This document shows, piece after piece, positions 53,658 to 63,789 of a stretch of DNA of 64,000 nt; position 1 is the stretch's first letter; the number at the start of each line of letters is the position of its first letter. Source of the stretch: Vigna angularis. Its lineage: Eukaryota; Streptophyta; Magnoliopsida; Fabales; Fabaceae. The DNA is taken from NCBI RefSeq assembly GCF_016808095.1, contig NC_068976.1, positions 36,973,871 through 37,037,870 of the forward strand. Reading direction: 5' to 3'. Under the pieces are notes generated by a model. The model made no database searches, had not been told where the DNA came from, and was given only the letters and a program-made list of their open reading frames with translations. The position numbers were made by a program, and so were the translations under genes.

Positions 53658-56075
53658 ATGCAGGAAGCAATTCGAACTAGGAGTAAGAAAACAACAGAAC
53701 CAATTCTTGAAGGTCTAGAAGAGAGTAGAAGGAGGAGAAGAATCAGAACGTCCAGAGAACTTTTCCCTTCTCCAGAAACTCTCCTCCAATCATCACCACA
53801 AGGTTCTGTTCACAGCACAAGAAGTATGGAGAATAACAATGCTAGAAGAACTCTTGCAGATTACACTAATATTGTTGGACCTCAACACTTTAACAGCATA
53901 GCAAGACCCAGAGTCAATGCAGCCAACATGGAGGTCAAGCCAGCATTAATTCAACTGGTGAAGAGTAATCAATTTAATGGGTTGTCTCACGAAAGCCCAT
54001 ATGAGCACCTTACAACTTTCAATGAGATCTGCAATACGGTCAAGATTAATGGGGTGCCAGACGAAGCTATCAAACTTAGTTTGTTTCCCTTCTCATTGGG
54101 GGGCAATGCTAAGCTTTGGTTAAACTCTTTTCCAGAAGAAAGTTTCACAGAGTGGGAAGCAGTGGTCACAAAATTTCTAAACAAGTACTTTCCACAATCT
54201 AAGGTGACCAAAGGCAAGCAAGAGATTTCGTCATTCAAGCAGGGCATGGAGGAGTCACTTGGACATGCATGGGACAGGTATAAAAGCTTGTTACGTAAAA
54301 CTCCCACGCATGGTTTTGAAGATCAAGAAGTAGTCCTAACTTTCCTTGGAGGGCTTGGTTCACAAACCAAGATGATGCTGGATGCCTCAGCTGGAGGCAA
54401 TATCAAATGGAAGACTCCAGAGGAAGCAACTGACATTATTGAAAATATGGCTACAAGTGACAATGAGCTACACAGTGAGAGAGGAGCTCCTATGCAACAA
54501 AAAGGAGTTCTTCATTTACAAACACATGATGCCTTGCTAGCTCAGAACAAAATTCTAACTCAACAGCTGGAGACTCTGACTAAAACTTTGGCTCAATTAC
54601 CTAAAGAGTTGAAATCTGCTGCACAGGTACAAACCCAGTTGTGCGAACTATGTGGAGGTGACCATATCAATGGTCAATGTGCTTTGCCAGTGGAAGCCGT
54701 GGAGGATGTTAATTTCATGGCTAATCAGTTTCCATACCGTCAAGGGAACTACAATCAGGGGTGGAAACCACATCCAAGCATTGGCCAAGGACAAACTGGG
54801 CAAGTTAATCAATATAACAAGCAGCAGCAGCAACCAACCTTGTGGCAACAGTTATCTACGCTTAACGAAAGGCAAACAAGGTTGGAAGAAACTCTTAATC
54901 AATTCATACAGAAAACAGAATCGTCTCAAAAGAGCACTGAAGCTGCTATAAAGAATTGGGAGATTCAAATGGGTCAAATTATCAAGCGATTAGAAGAAAG
55001 ACCAGATAGAAATTTTGGGGCTAATACTGAGGTTAACCCCAGAGAAGAGTGCAAGGTGGTAGAGAGTGTTGATGATGAGAAAGTTGAGTTAGATACAGAA
55101 GAAAGAAGAGAAATAGAGAGCAAAAGCACTTTTCCTTTTCCAATCCATCAAGACTTCACAGAATTATTCAAAATGGTGGATAATGATGCACCTTGGGAAC
55201 AGATTCTACAACAGATTACAGTTTACACTAAATCTAATGAAGAAATCTCTACAAAGAAAAGACGCAGAGATGATGAGGCAAAGGAGTGTATAATTGTTAA
55301 GCAAGAGTCATTCCCTCCTAAAGCACCAGATCCAGGTAGTTTTTCTATCCCTTGCACTATAGGGAAGAAAAAGGTGAAGAAAGCTCTCCTTGATTTAGGT
55401 TCAAGTGTTAACTTGATACCTTATTCTTTACTGGAGCAAATTGGCAATGTTAAAGTGAAACCTGTAAAGGTTAATCTAGTAATGGCCGATGGATCTTCAA
55501 AGGAGCCATGTGGGATTGCTGAGGATATTATAGTTTGTGTTGGCAAACTTCAGTTTTTAGCAGACTTTGTGGTGATGAAAATGGAGACCGAGAAGATACC
55601 TATCATACTTGGAAGACCGTTTATGAAAACGGCCAGGGCCATCATTGATGTACATGAAGGTATAGTGTTGCTCCAAGACAGAGAGGAGAGAGTGGTGGTG
55701 GATGTCTTCAAAGATGAAACACAAGCAAAGGATGAAGAGGCTAGTTATAAAGCTGCATTTCGAGATGCACCCATGACTAGAAGTCAAGATGAAAATCTTG
55801 AGGTATCAGGTAACCATTGTTTGTTGTTTCAGGTACCTAAGGATGAAGAAGAAACTGGAAAAGGAAAAGAGATTCCTAGGGACTGGAAGGAAAGAGAACT
55901 CCAACTTGGCACACCTGTGAGACTCAAGAACAAGTTGTGGGTTGTGAAGGGCTTCAAAGAGAAGGAGATGATAGAGATAGAATCTCCATATTCTAGAAGA
56001 ACCAAAACAGTCCAAAGGAAGCAGTTGAGAAGTTGGTGGAAAGACTACATCAACTATACAGAAGATGGAACATGA
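53658..56075 (+). CDS. gag-protease polyprotein of copy D
   Basis: 805 residues from the ATG at 53658 (MQEAIRTRSKK); the frame extends two codons upstream without a Met, and MENNNARRTLADYTN at 53826 is an alternative start. Gag core about 100-260 (FNGLSHESPYEHLTTFNEIC, FSLGGNAKLWLNSFP, VVTKFLNKYFP). Zinc-knuckle-like CELCGGDHINGQC from 329. Coiled-coil-like segment about 410-460 and FGANTEVNPREEC, both typical of Athila gag. Protease: DLGSS active site at 579, then IPIILGRPFMKTARAIIDV. The last about 60 residues (VRLKNKLWVVKGF, EIESPYSRRTKTVQRKQL, RSWW) look like an integrase C-terminus, suggesting that reverse transcriptase to integrase was lost by an in-frame deletion. Gag and protease could serve particle assembly in trans with an autonomous relative (inference). 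Confidence 0.9.
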   Translation: MQEAIRTRSKKTTEPILEGLEESRRRRRIRTSRELFPSPETLLQSSPQGSVHSTRSMENNNARRTLADYTNIVGPQHFNSIARPRVNAANMEVKPALIQLVKSNQFNGLSHESPYEHLTTFNEICNTVKINGVPDEAIKLSLFPFSLGGNAKLWLNSFPEESFTEWEAVVTKFLNKYFPQSKVTKGKQEISSFKQGMEESLGHAWDRYKSLLRKTPTHGFEDQEVVLTFLGGLGSQTKMMLDASAGGNIKWKTPEEATDIIENMATSDNELHSERGAPMQQKGVLHLQTHDALLAQNKILTQQLETLTKTLAQLPKELKSAAQVQTQLCELCGGDHINGQCALPVEAVEDVNFMANQFPYRQGNYNQGWKPHPSIGQGQTGQVNQYNKQQQQPTLWQQLSTLNERQTRLEETLNQFIQKTESSQKSTEAAIKNWEIQMGQIIKRLEERPDRNFGANTEVNPREECKVVESVDDEKVELDTEERREIESKSTFPFPIHQDFTELFKMVDNDAPWEQILQQITVYTKSNEEISTKKRRRDDEAKECIIVKQESFPPKAPDPGSFSIPCTIGKKKVKKALLDLGSSVNLIPYSLLEQIGNVKVKPVKVNLVMADGSSKEPCGIAEDIIVCVGKLQFLADFVVMKMETEKIPIILGRPFMKTARAIIDVHEGIVLLQDREERVVVDVFKDETQAKDEEASYKAAFRDAPMTRSQDENLEVSGNHCLLFQVPKDEEETGKGKEIPRDWKERELQLGTPVRLKNKLWVVKGFKEKEMIEIESPYSRRTKTVQRKQLRSWWKDYINYTEDGT

Positions 56076-56115
56076 ACTTTATTGGGTCAAGCTAATGACG
56101 TTAAAAGAGCGCTTG

Positions 56116-56400
56116 CTGGGAGGCAACCCAGTGGTTGACAAACTTTTAATTTTGATTTGGTTTAATTTGTGAACATTATTTTGTAAATATTTTGTTGAAT
56201 TTAGCATCTACTGAAGGATGCTAGGTGGTTAAGTATCTACTGAAGGATACTAGGTTTGTAACACCTACTGATGGGTGTTGGTAAGAAATTTTGCACCTAC
56301 TGATGGGTGCTGGTAAGTATGAAACACCTACTGATGGGTGTTGGTGGATTTTGGGTCAGGCTCGTGACGTTAAACAAGCGCTACCTGGGAGGCAACCCAG
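56116..56400 (+). other. Stem-loop array, five units, with framing hairpins (copy D)
   Basis: Framing CTGGGAGGCAACCCAG at 56116-56131 and 56385-56400. Units: 56203-56222 (AGCATC/GATGCT), 56232-56251 (AGTATC/GATACT), 56260-56279 (AACACC/GGTGTT), 56293-56310 (GCACC/GGTGC) and 56323-56342 (AACACC/GGTGTT). Loops TACTGAAG in the first two, TACTGATG in the others. Unit 3 has ACACC where copy A has ACATC. Confidence 0.85.
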
Positions 56401-56539
56401 TTGATTGATTGTTTTTGTTTGTTTATTTTTAGTTAGGATTTGCATAAGCATTTTTAACATTTAATTGCAGGGAACCTATGAGGGACATGTAGGGAAGTCA
56501 CGTAGGTCAAGAAAAGAAGGAGGGGAGCACTTCATGAAA

Positions 56540-56640
56540 GTGCCGCTGAGCGGCAATTACCGCTGAGCGGTACTATCGCAAAGGGGCTTAAGTTCCCCTT
56601 AGCGGGACCCGAGCCCATTAGGGTATTTTTTATACCCCAA
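56540..56640 (+). promoter_or_regulatory. Probable internal promoter (copy D)
   Basis: Two CCGCTGAGCGG palindromes, CCCCTTAGCGGG, then TATTTTTTATA at about 56624-56634 and a CTGCACAAACACTTCCACAC leader. Confidence 0.5.
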
Positions 56641-56780
56641 GCTGCGTTTTAGGGTTTATTTTCTGGCTTCTCTCTGCACAAACACTTCCACACACATTCT
56701 CTTAAGGTTTTCCACATCTTTTTACTCTTCCCTCTTAGAAAAATTTCTCTTCCACTCACTTTTACACTAGTGTGCCATCA

Positions 56781-56793
56781 AAGTTTGGGGTTG
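56781..56793 (+). other. PPT-like 13-mer, internal copy 1 (copy D)
   Basis: AAGTTTGGGGTTG, identical to 59756-59768 next to the LTR; another copy is at 59119-59131. Confidence 0.7.
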
Positions 56794-56848
56794 GAAGAGA
56801 GCATTCTAGTTTGGAAGCATTCTCATATCATCTAGCATCTCCACCCAA

Positions 56849-57256
56849 GTAAGTAAAATGCATTTGGTTCATTCTAGGGTTCTTGAATTTGAATGTGATT
56901 GTCAAAGCATGAATATTTAGGGATTTTGATTTCTATGCATGATTTGATGATATACTTGATATTTGAACCGATTAAACTGCTTGATTATGAACTGGAAAAC
57001 TGAAAATTGCATTTGGGTGGAGTTAGGACAGTTTTAAAACGAGATTTGCAAAAATCTGCAGGTCACCGCTGAGCGGCATTTACCGCTGAGCGGCACTCTG
57101 CCAGATTTGATTTTTCTGGTTTGTTGCGTGGCACTGGTGGCGCTGAGGGGAAATTCTGGCCCTCAGCGGTGGTTTAGCTTCAAAAGGAGTTGTGTTCTGT
57201 GTTTTACTAATGATTAACATCATGTTCTGTGGTTGTGGTTTGTGTTTTGAATGCAG
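56849..57256 (+). other. Probable 5'-UTR intron before ORF2 (copy D)
   Basis: Donor CCCAA|GTAAGTA, acceptor TTTTGAATGCAG, 408 bases; contains further CCGCTGAGCGG palindromes at about 57065-57175. Confidence 0.55.
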
Positions 57257-57258
57257 GA

Positions 57259-58494
57259 ATGGCATCCTCTTCAGGAAAGAGATTGAAAACCATGGCAACT
57301 AAGAGGAAAGAAAAGGAACCAGAGCAACCCCACTCTGGCAGGTTCCTCTCTAGGAAACATGAGAAGCACTTTAGGGTGGTTCAGGACAGGAGACTTCTGA
57401 TGGAGAGAAAAGTTGGAATGATACCTAACTTTGCTCCTCAATTTGGAGAGCAAGTGTTAGGGAATGATTGGGGAAAGCTAGCCACTTATCCAGCACCTGC
57501 CAACATAGCTGTGGTCAAGGAATTTTACACCAATGCAAAGAAGATTGGTGGTCATCCAGCTGAGAATTATTTGGGCTATGTCAGAGGCCATGCTATCAGG
57601 TTTGATCCTGATTCTATCAACAACTTCCTGGATACTGTGTGGGCTGGTGAGCAATGTCAGTTTGCTCTTAGCATGGAGGAAGGTGCTGACTTTGAGGATG
57701 TTGAGAGAGTACTGTGTATACCTGGAGGACACTTCCAAAGGAATAGATCTGGCGCAGTGGTTAATATTAGGAGGACGGATTTGACTCCTCTTGCAAAATA
57801 TTGGATGGCATTTTCTCATGCCAACATTCAGCCATGTTCACATGTGTCAGATATTACTCTCAGCAGGGTACTATTCATCTACTGTGCTATCAGAAACTTG
57901 AATGTTAATATTGGGCAGGTAATAGCTGATGAAATCAGTGTATGTGCTAACACCTCAAACAACAAAGCACCACTAGGACATCCTTCTTTGATCACTCACC
58001 TTTGCAAGCAAGCTGGGGTGGACACTTCTGTTCCACCATTTGAGAGGCCAAGAAAAGCTATTGATGAGGCTTATTATAGACAGTATTGTGGAGGTGAGGA
58101 TGCAGCTCAGCCAGTTCCACCACGCCATGCTCGTAGAGAGAGAGGGCCAGCACAGAGCCGGACATCTGCTGATGCGCATGAAGCAGAACCATTCCAGATG
58201 AGGGACATGTATATGTCTCTCATAGGTGCTCAGTTGCAGTCCATTCACAGAGGGCAGGTGGCCACTGCTGAGATGATAGTGGGGATGTATGATAATCCTC
58301 CAGCCCACAGGTGGACTATGGATGAATTCCATAATGTTGTAGCTTGGCCAGAAGAACCAGTATATGGAGGAGGAGCTGGAGCAGCTGAAGCTTCAGCAAG
58401 AGATATGGAAGAAGATGAAGCTGAAGAGGAAGATGCATTTGATGAAGATGAAGATGAGGAGGAAGAGGAAGATACAGAGGACAGCTCAAACTGA
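57259..58494 (+). CDS. ORF2: Transposase_32-like protein (copy D)
   Basis: 411 residues, MASSSGKRLK to EDTEDSSN. Same architecture as in A and C: basic N-terminus, Transposase_32-like centre at about 60-250, Arg/Pro linker, a segment MRDMYMSLIGAQLQSIHRGQ, and an Asp/Glu tail. In full-length Athila elements an extra ORF of this kind lies downstream of pol; here it lies directly after gag-protease. No signal peptide or membrane segment is visible, so it is unlike an envelope protein. Function unknown. Confidence 0.8.
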   Translation: MASSSGKRLKTMATKRKEKEPEQPHSGRFLSRKHEKHFRVVQDRRLLMERKVGMIPNFAPQFGEQVLGNDWGKLATYPAPANIAVVKEFYTNAKKIGGHPAENYLGYVRGHAIRFDPDSINNFLDTVWAGEQCQFALSMEEGADFEDVERVLCIPGGHFQRNRSGAVVNIRRTDLTPLAKYWMAFSHANIQPCSHVSDITLSRVLFIYCAIRNLNVNIGQVIADEISVCANTSNNKAPLGHPSLITHLCKQAGVDTSVPPFERPRKAIDEAYYRQYCGGEDAAQPVPPRHARRERGPAQSRTSADAHEAEPFQMRDMYMSLIGAQLQSIHRGQVATAEMIVGMYDNPPAHRWTMDEFHNVVAWPEEPVYGGGAGAAEASARDMEEDEAEEEDAFDEDEDEEEEEDTEDSSN

Positions 58495-58505
58495 TGAGGA
58501 GCTGA

Positions 58506-58531
58506 GATAGCATTTACTGATGAATGCTATC
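58506..58531 (+). other. Hairpin with TACTGATG loop after ORF2 (copy D)
   Basis: Arms GATAGCATT and AATGCTATC around TACTGATG, 11 bases after the ORF2 stop. Confidence 0.8.
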
Positions 58532-58717
58532 ATATGATTATGCTTTTGCGGTTTAAGTTTTCTGAACTTATTTTTGTTTTCGCTTTTAGATTAGGGTTTG
58601 ATGTACTCTCTTGAAAACCGGGTTTGTGTGATGGTTTGCTATTAACTGTGATTGTTTGATAAGTAATGCTTGATGATGCTTATTGATTGATTGATGTTGA
58701 GATGATGTGCACATAAA

Positions 58718-58912
58718 ATGCTTATACAGGTGATTCACAAGCTTTGTGAACAAATGCAGGATATCATGATTGTGATTGTGAAATTAAGCAGGATTTGTAT
58801 GTCAAATGTGAATGAGCTTATATGTGAGGTTTTGAGCTCCAGAGTTTTTGTTATTGTTGAATGCTATTACTTTGAAAGCATGAATGATTTTGCCCAGGTT
58901 TTCTATGATTGA
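58718..58912 (+). CDS. Conserved 64-codon small ORF (copy D)
   Basis: MLIQVIHKLCEQ ... MNDFAQVFYD. Upstream indels here remove the longer frame seen in A and C, so the common ORF begins at this Met. Confidence 0.4.
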   Translation: MLIQVIHKLCEQMQDIMIVIVKLSRICMSNVNELICEVLSSRVFVIVECYYFESMNDFAQVFYD

Positions 58913-59768
58913 ATCAATTGCTTGTTTTGCATCATATGATCAAGGCCGTTTGTTGGAACCCTTTTTATTGGCCAAATTCATAAAGTTAGCCCACTAAAAG
59001 AGAACACGTTGTGTTCTATCCTTTGAACCCTTAGCCTTGAACATACACTGAAACCTTTGATTGAAAAATCTTTACCTTGAGTTAAGTAGAAGATCTTGTG
59101 TGGTATTGGTAAATGTTCAAGTTTGGGGTTGTTGGGAAAACATAAAAAGCATTGAGCTAAGAGCTAAAAAGTAAGAATATGCAAAGAAAAAGAAAAGAAA
59201 AGAAAAAGAAGTAAAGCTCAATGCAATTGCAATTGTAAAAGGCAAGTTGGGAATGAATAAGATGATTGTGTTGTTATGATTCTCTTAACTCAAGGATTTT
59301 GTGATCCAGAAAAACCAATTTTCTTGTTAGCCCAGCCACATTATAAGCCATTGAAAAGTCCTTGTGATGATGCATGCTTGTGATTGTTTTGATTGTGGTA
59401 AAATGAAAGGCAAAGTTGATTCATGTGACATTGTGATAGTGGAGTGAATGAGTGAAACACTTTACCTCTTATACACTTGTGTGATGAGGGAAACACTTTG
59501 TCTAGTGAGGAAATATTCCATAAGCACATAAACATCCATGCTTAATTGATTGATCATTCATGAAATATAGCATTTGTTGGAATTTAAATGACTTTGTGAA
59601 CACTAAAGCATGTGCACATCTTGATTGAATCTTGGTCATAAGTTTAAATGAAGCTGTTACTTATCTTGAGAAAAGGATTTTGAATGAGTGAACCATCATA
59701 TGAATTGGTTGGAGATGGAGTTACATTTTGTTTGCTTGAGGACAAGCAAAGTTCTAAGTTTGGGGTTG
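58913..59768 (+). other. 3' internal region and PPT of copy D
   Basis: AT-rich, non-coding, with the second internal PPT-like 13-mer (59119-59131) and the PPT region AAGTTTGGGGTTG at 59756-59768 next to the LTR. Confidence 0.7.
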
Positions 59769-61086
59769 TGATAACAGTTGAAAAACTGTTATTTTCATGC
59801 TTAAAATTGATACTAAAAGCAACCTTTAGACTTAGAAACTAGCTTGAAATCAATACTTTTATCTATATTTTCAGAAATAAGAGAGCTGGACAGGTTTATG
59901 CTTGATTTGAGTGTTTTTGTGCAGGTTTTAAGGTGAATTTAGTGAAAAGAGTGAAGAAGGAGAGAAGTGACATTAGAAAAGACAAGAAAGAGTGCAAAAA
60001 GAGAAGTCGAAGGCACCGCTCAGCGGTAATTTACCGCTGAGCGGCACTCAAGAGGTCACGTTGGAACCGCTGAGGGGCAAAATGGCCGCTGAGGGGAAGA
60101 AAGAAGACGCGCAACCACTGCTGAGCGGTAAATACCGCTGAGCGGCACTTTTTGGGCTTGGGCTTTTGTAATCTTTTGTAACTCTAGATTAGTATATAAG
60201 GGCTTGCACGTCCTAGGGTTAGGTATCTTTGGCAGAAACGAGGCAAACACTCTCTCTTCCACCCCTTTGAAGGAGGATCTTGGATGCTCAGGCTACCTCT
60301 TCACCTTTATTGGGTTTATTCTTTCATTCTTTCATTATTGTTCATCTAGGTTCACCATGAATATGGTGAACTAAACCTTGTATGTTTGTTGGGGAATCAA
60401 TGTAATCTCTTGAAGCTCTCATATATGGAATTTATGTTTGCATCTTAATCTAAGACTTATGCTTTCTTTCATCATTAGTTAGGGTTTTTCCTCTTTGCTC
60501 AATGCGTGCATTGTTTAACTCATTCTATTGCATGATTATTGGTTTTGTCGATACGGACACGTACGGGGAAGTCTAGATCCGGGGAATTTCTCCCAATATT
60601 ATACTGACAATATTATATTGGTTGTCGTTAAGCTCCTGCACTCATGAACTAATCATTAGGAATGCTAGGAATTGTATGAACTATTTGATTAGGGAGAAGC
60701 CATCTAGAATGGTACATTAGAGAGTGGCATTAACAATGATGATTTGAATGTTGAATTCCTAAAATGTATGAGAGTGGATGAGATGAAATTGACCCCCAAC
60801 AACATATTCATTCATATATTCCATTGAAAGTGTTTATCTTTTGTCTTTGCCATTGATCAATTCATGCATACATGTTTAGTTTTTCGTCTTGCATAATATA
60901 ATCCAATTATTTCGTCCTTAAGTCTTAGCTAATCAACAAACCACACAACTAAACTAGGCCGTGAGTCCTTTGGGAAGAACGATACTTGGTCTTACCAAGT
61001 TTATTACTTGAACGATTCGGTCATACTTGCCGATTGTGAAACAAGTTTGTGACATCATATTTTGGTGCTTACAAATTTGTCCATCA
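59769..61086 (+). repeat. 3' LTR of copy D
   Basis: 1318 bp, equal in length to the 5' LTR; one visible difference at 60119 destroys one CCGCTGAGCGG palindrome (CTGCTGAGCGG). Confidence 0.95.
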
Positions 61087-61635
61087 CCCTTCATCCACTT
61101 CGTCAACTTATTCCACTTCATCAACTTAGTTCAGTTTGTCCACTTCATCGACTTCGTCCACTTCGTCCACTAATTCCACTTCTGCTTCTTCTTCTTCTTC
61201 TTTTGTTTCCCCTTCATCTCCTTCGTCTCTTTCGTCCACTTGCTCCACTTCGTCCACTTCGTCAACTTAGTCCACTTTGTCAACTTTGTCCACTTCGTCC
61301 ACTTCGCCAATTCTTCTTCTACTTCTTCTTCTTCTTCTTCTTCTTGTGCTTCTGCTTCGCCTTTTTCTCCTTTGTCTCCTTCGTCCACTTTATCAACTTA
61401 GTCCATTTCGCAACGTTGACCACTTCGTCTTCTTCTTCTTCTTCTTCTTGTTCTTCATCTTCTTCTGCTTCCTCTTCTTCTCCGTCGTCTCCTAACTCCA
61501 CTTCGTCAACTTAGTCCATTTCTTCAACTTAGTCCACTTTGTCAACTTCGTCCACTTCGTCCAGTTCGTCAACTTATTCCACTTCGTCAACTAAGTCCAC
61601 TTCGTCAACTTCGTCCACTTCTTTCACTTCTTCAT

Positions 61636-61666
<31 letters not shown>

Positions 61667-62444
61667 ATCTTCTTTTTCTTCTTCTTCTTCTTCTTCTGCT
61701 TCTCCTTCTTCTCCTTCGTCACCTTCGTCACCTTCGTCAACGTCGTTCACTTAGTCCACTTTGTCAACTTAATCAACTTTGTCAACTTAGTCCACTTTGT
61801 CCACTTTGTCGACTTCGTCCACTTACTCCACTTCCTCCATTTCTTCCACTTCGTCCACATCTTCCACTTCGTTCACTTCGTCCATTTCGTCCATTTTGTC
61901 TACTTCGTCCACTTGGTTAACTTCACCAACTTCGTCAAGTTCGCCAACTTTGTCCACTTCGTTCAATTCGTCCACTTCGCCCACTTCCTCGAGTTCCTCT
62001 AGTTCCTCTAGTTCCTCCACTTCGTCAACTTCGTCCACTTGTGCCACTTCCTCCACTTCCTCCACTTCCTTCAGTCCCTCCACTTTGTCTACTTCGTTCA
62101 CTTCGTCCATTTCGTCCACTTCGTCAACTTATTCCACTTCATCAACTTAGTGCACTTAGTCCACTTCGTCCACTTCCTCCACTTCTTCTTCTTCTTCTTC
62201 TTTTGCTTCCCTTTCTTCTCCTTCGTCCACTTCATCCACTTCGTCAACTTAGTCGACTTTGTCAACATAGTCCACTTCGTTATATTTGTCCACTTCGTTC
62301 ACTTCGTCCACTTCCTCGAGTTCCTCCACTTCGTCCACTTCCTCCACTTCGTCAACTTAGTCCACTTCGTCAACTTTGTCCACTTCGTCAACTTATTCCA
62401 CTTCGTCAACTTAGTCCACTTTGTCAACTTCGTCCACTTCTTGC

Positions 62445-62475
<31 letters not shown>

Positions 62476-62618
62476 CTTCTTCTTCTACTTCTCCTTCTTC
62501 ACCTTCGTCACCTTCGTCCACTTCGTCCACTTCATCCACTTCGTCGACTTCGTTCACTTCGTCAACTTATTCCACTTCGTCAACTTAGTCCACTTCGTCA
62601 ACTTCGTCCACTTCTTGC

Positions 62619-62649
<31 letters not shown>

Positions 62650-63758
62650 CTTCATCTTCTACTTCTTCTGCTTCTCCTTCTTCTCCTTCGTCACCTTCGT
62701 CCACTTCGTCCACTTCATCGACTTCGTCCACTTCGTTAACTTAGTCCACTTCGTCCACTTAGTCCACTTCGTCCACTTCGTCAACTTAGTCCTCTTCGTC
62801 CACCTTATCCACTTCGTCCATTTCTTCCACTTCGTCTATTTCGTCCACTTAATCCACTTCCTCCATTTCCTCCACTTCGTCCGCTTCTTCCACTTCGTTC
62901 ACTTTGTCCACTTCGTCCACTTCGCCAACTTCCTCGAGTTCCTCCAATTCCTCCACGTCGTCCACTTCTACCATTTCCTCCACTTCCTCCACTTCCTTGA
63001 CTTCCTCCACTTCCTCCACTTCGTCAACTTATTCCACTTCATCAACTTTGTCCACTTCGTCAACTTCATTCACTTCGTCTACTTCGTCCACTTCGTCCAC
63101 TTCGTCCACTTCGTCCACTTTGTCGACTTCGTCCACTTACTCCACTTCCTCCATTTCTTCCACTTCGTCCACATCTTCCACTTCGTTCACTTCGTCCATT
63201 TCGTCCATTTTGTCTACTTCGTCCACTTGGTTAACTTCACCAACTTCGTCAACTTCGCCAACTTTGTCCACTTCGTTCAATTCGTCCACTTCGCCCACTT
63301 CCTCGAGTTCCTCTAGTTCCTCTAGTTCCTCCACTTCGTCAACTTCGTCCACTTGTGCCACTTCCTCCACTTCCTCCACTTCCTTCAGTCCCTCCACTTT
63401 GTCTACTTCGTTCACTTCGTCCATTTCGTCCACTTCGTCAACTTATTCCACTTCATCAACTTAGTGCACTTAGTCCACTTCGTCCACTTCCTCCACTTCT
63501 TCTTCTTCTTCTTCTTTTGCTTCCCTTTCTTCTCCTTCGTCCACTTCATCCACTTCGTCAACTTAGTCGACTTTTTCAACATAGTCCACTTCGTTATATT
63601 TGTCCACTTCGTTCACTTCGTCCACTTCCTCGAGTTCCTCCACTTCGTCCACTTCCTTCACTTCGTCAACTTAGTCCACTTTGTCAACTTTGTCCACTTC
63701 GTCAACTTATTCCACTTCGTCAACTTAGTCCACTTTGTCAACTTCGTCCACTTCTTGC

Positions 63759-63789
<31 letters not shown>

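Larger units (their letters stand above)
51956..61086 (+). mobile_element. Copy D: complete non-autonomous Athila-like element
   Basis: 9131 bp, two 1318-bp LTRs, target duplication CCCTT on both sides (51951-51955 and 61087-61091). Order: LTR, tRNA-Asp-type primer site, T-rich leader, gag-protease ORF, stem-loop array, promoter-like segment, intron-like segment, ORF2, hairpin, small ORF, PPT, LTR. Both large ORFs are open. Reverse transcriptase, RNase H and integrase core are absent and there is no gap in which they could have decayed. I saw one LTR difference by eye (52306 C against 60119 T), so insertion is recent. This copy defines the family. Confidence 0.95.
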
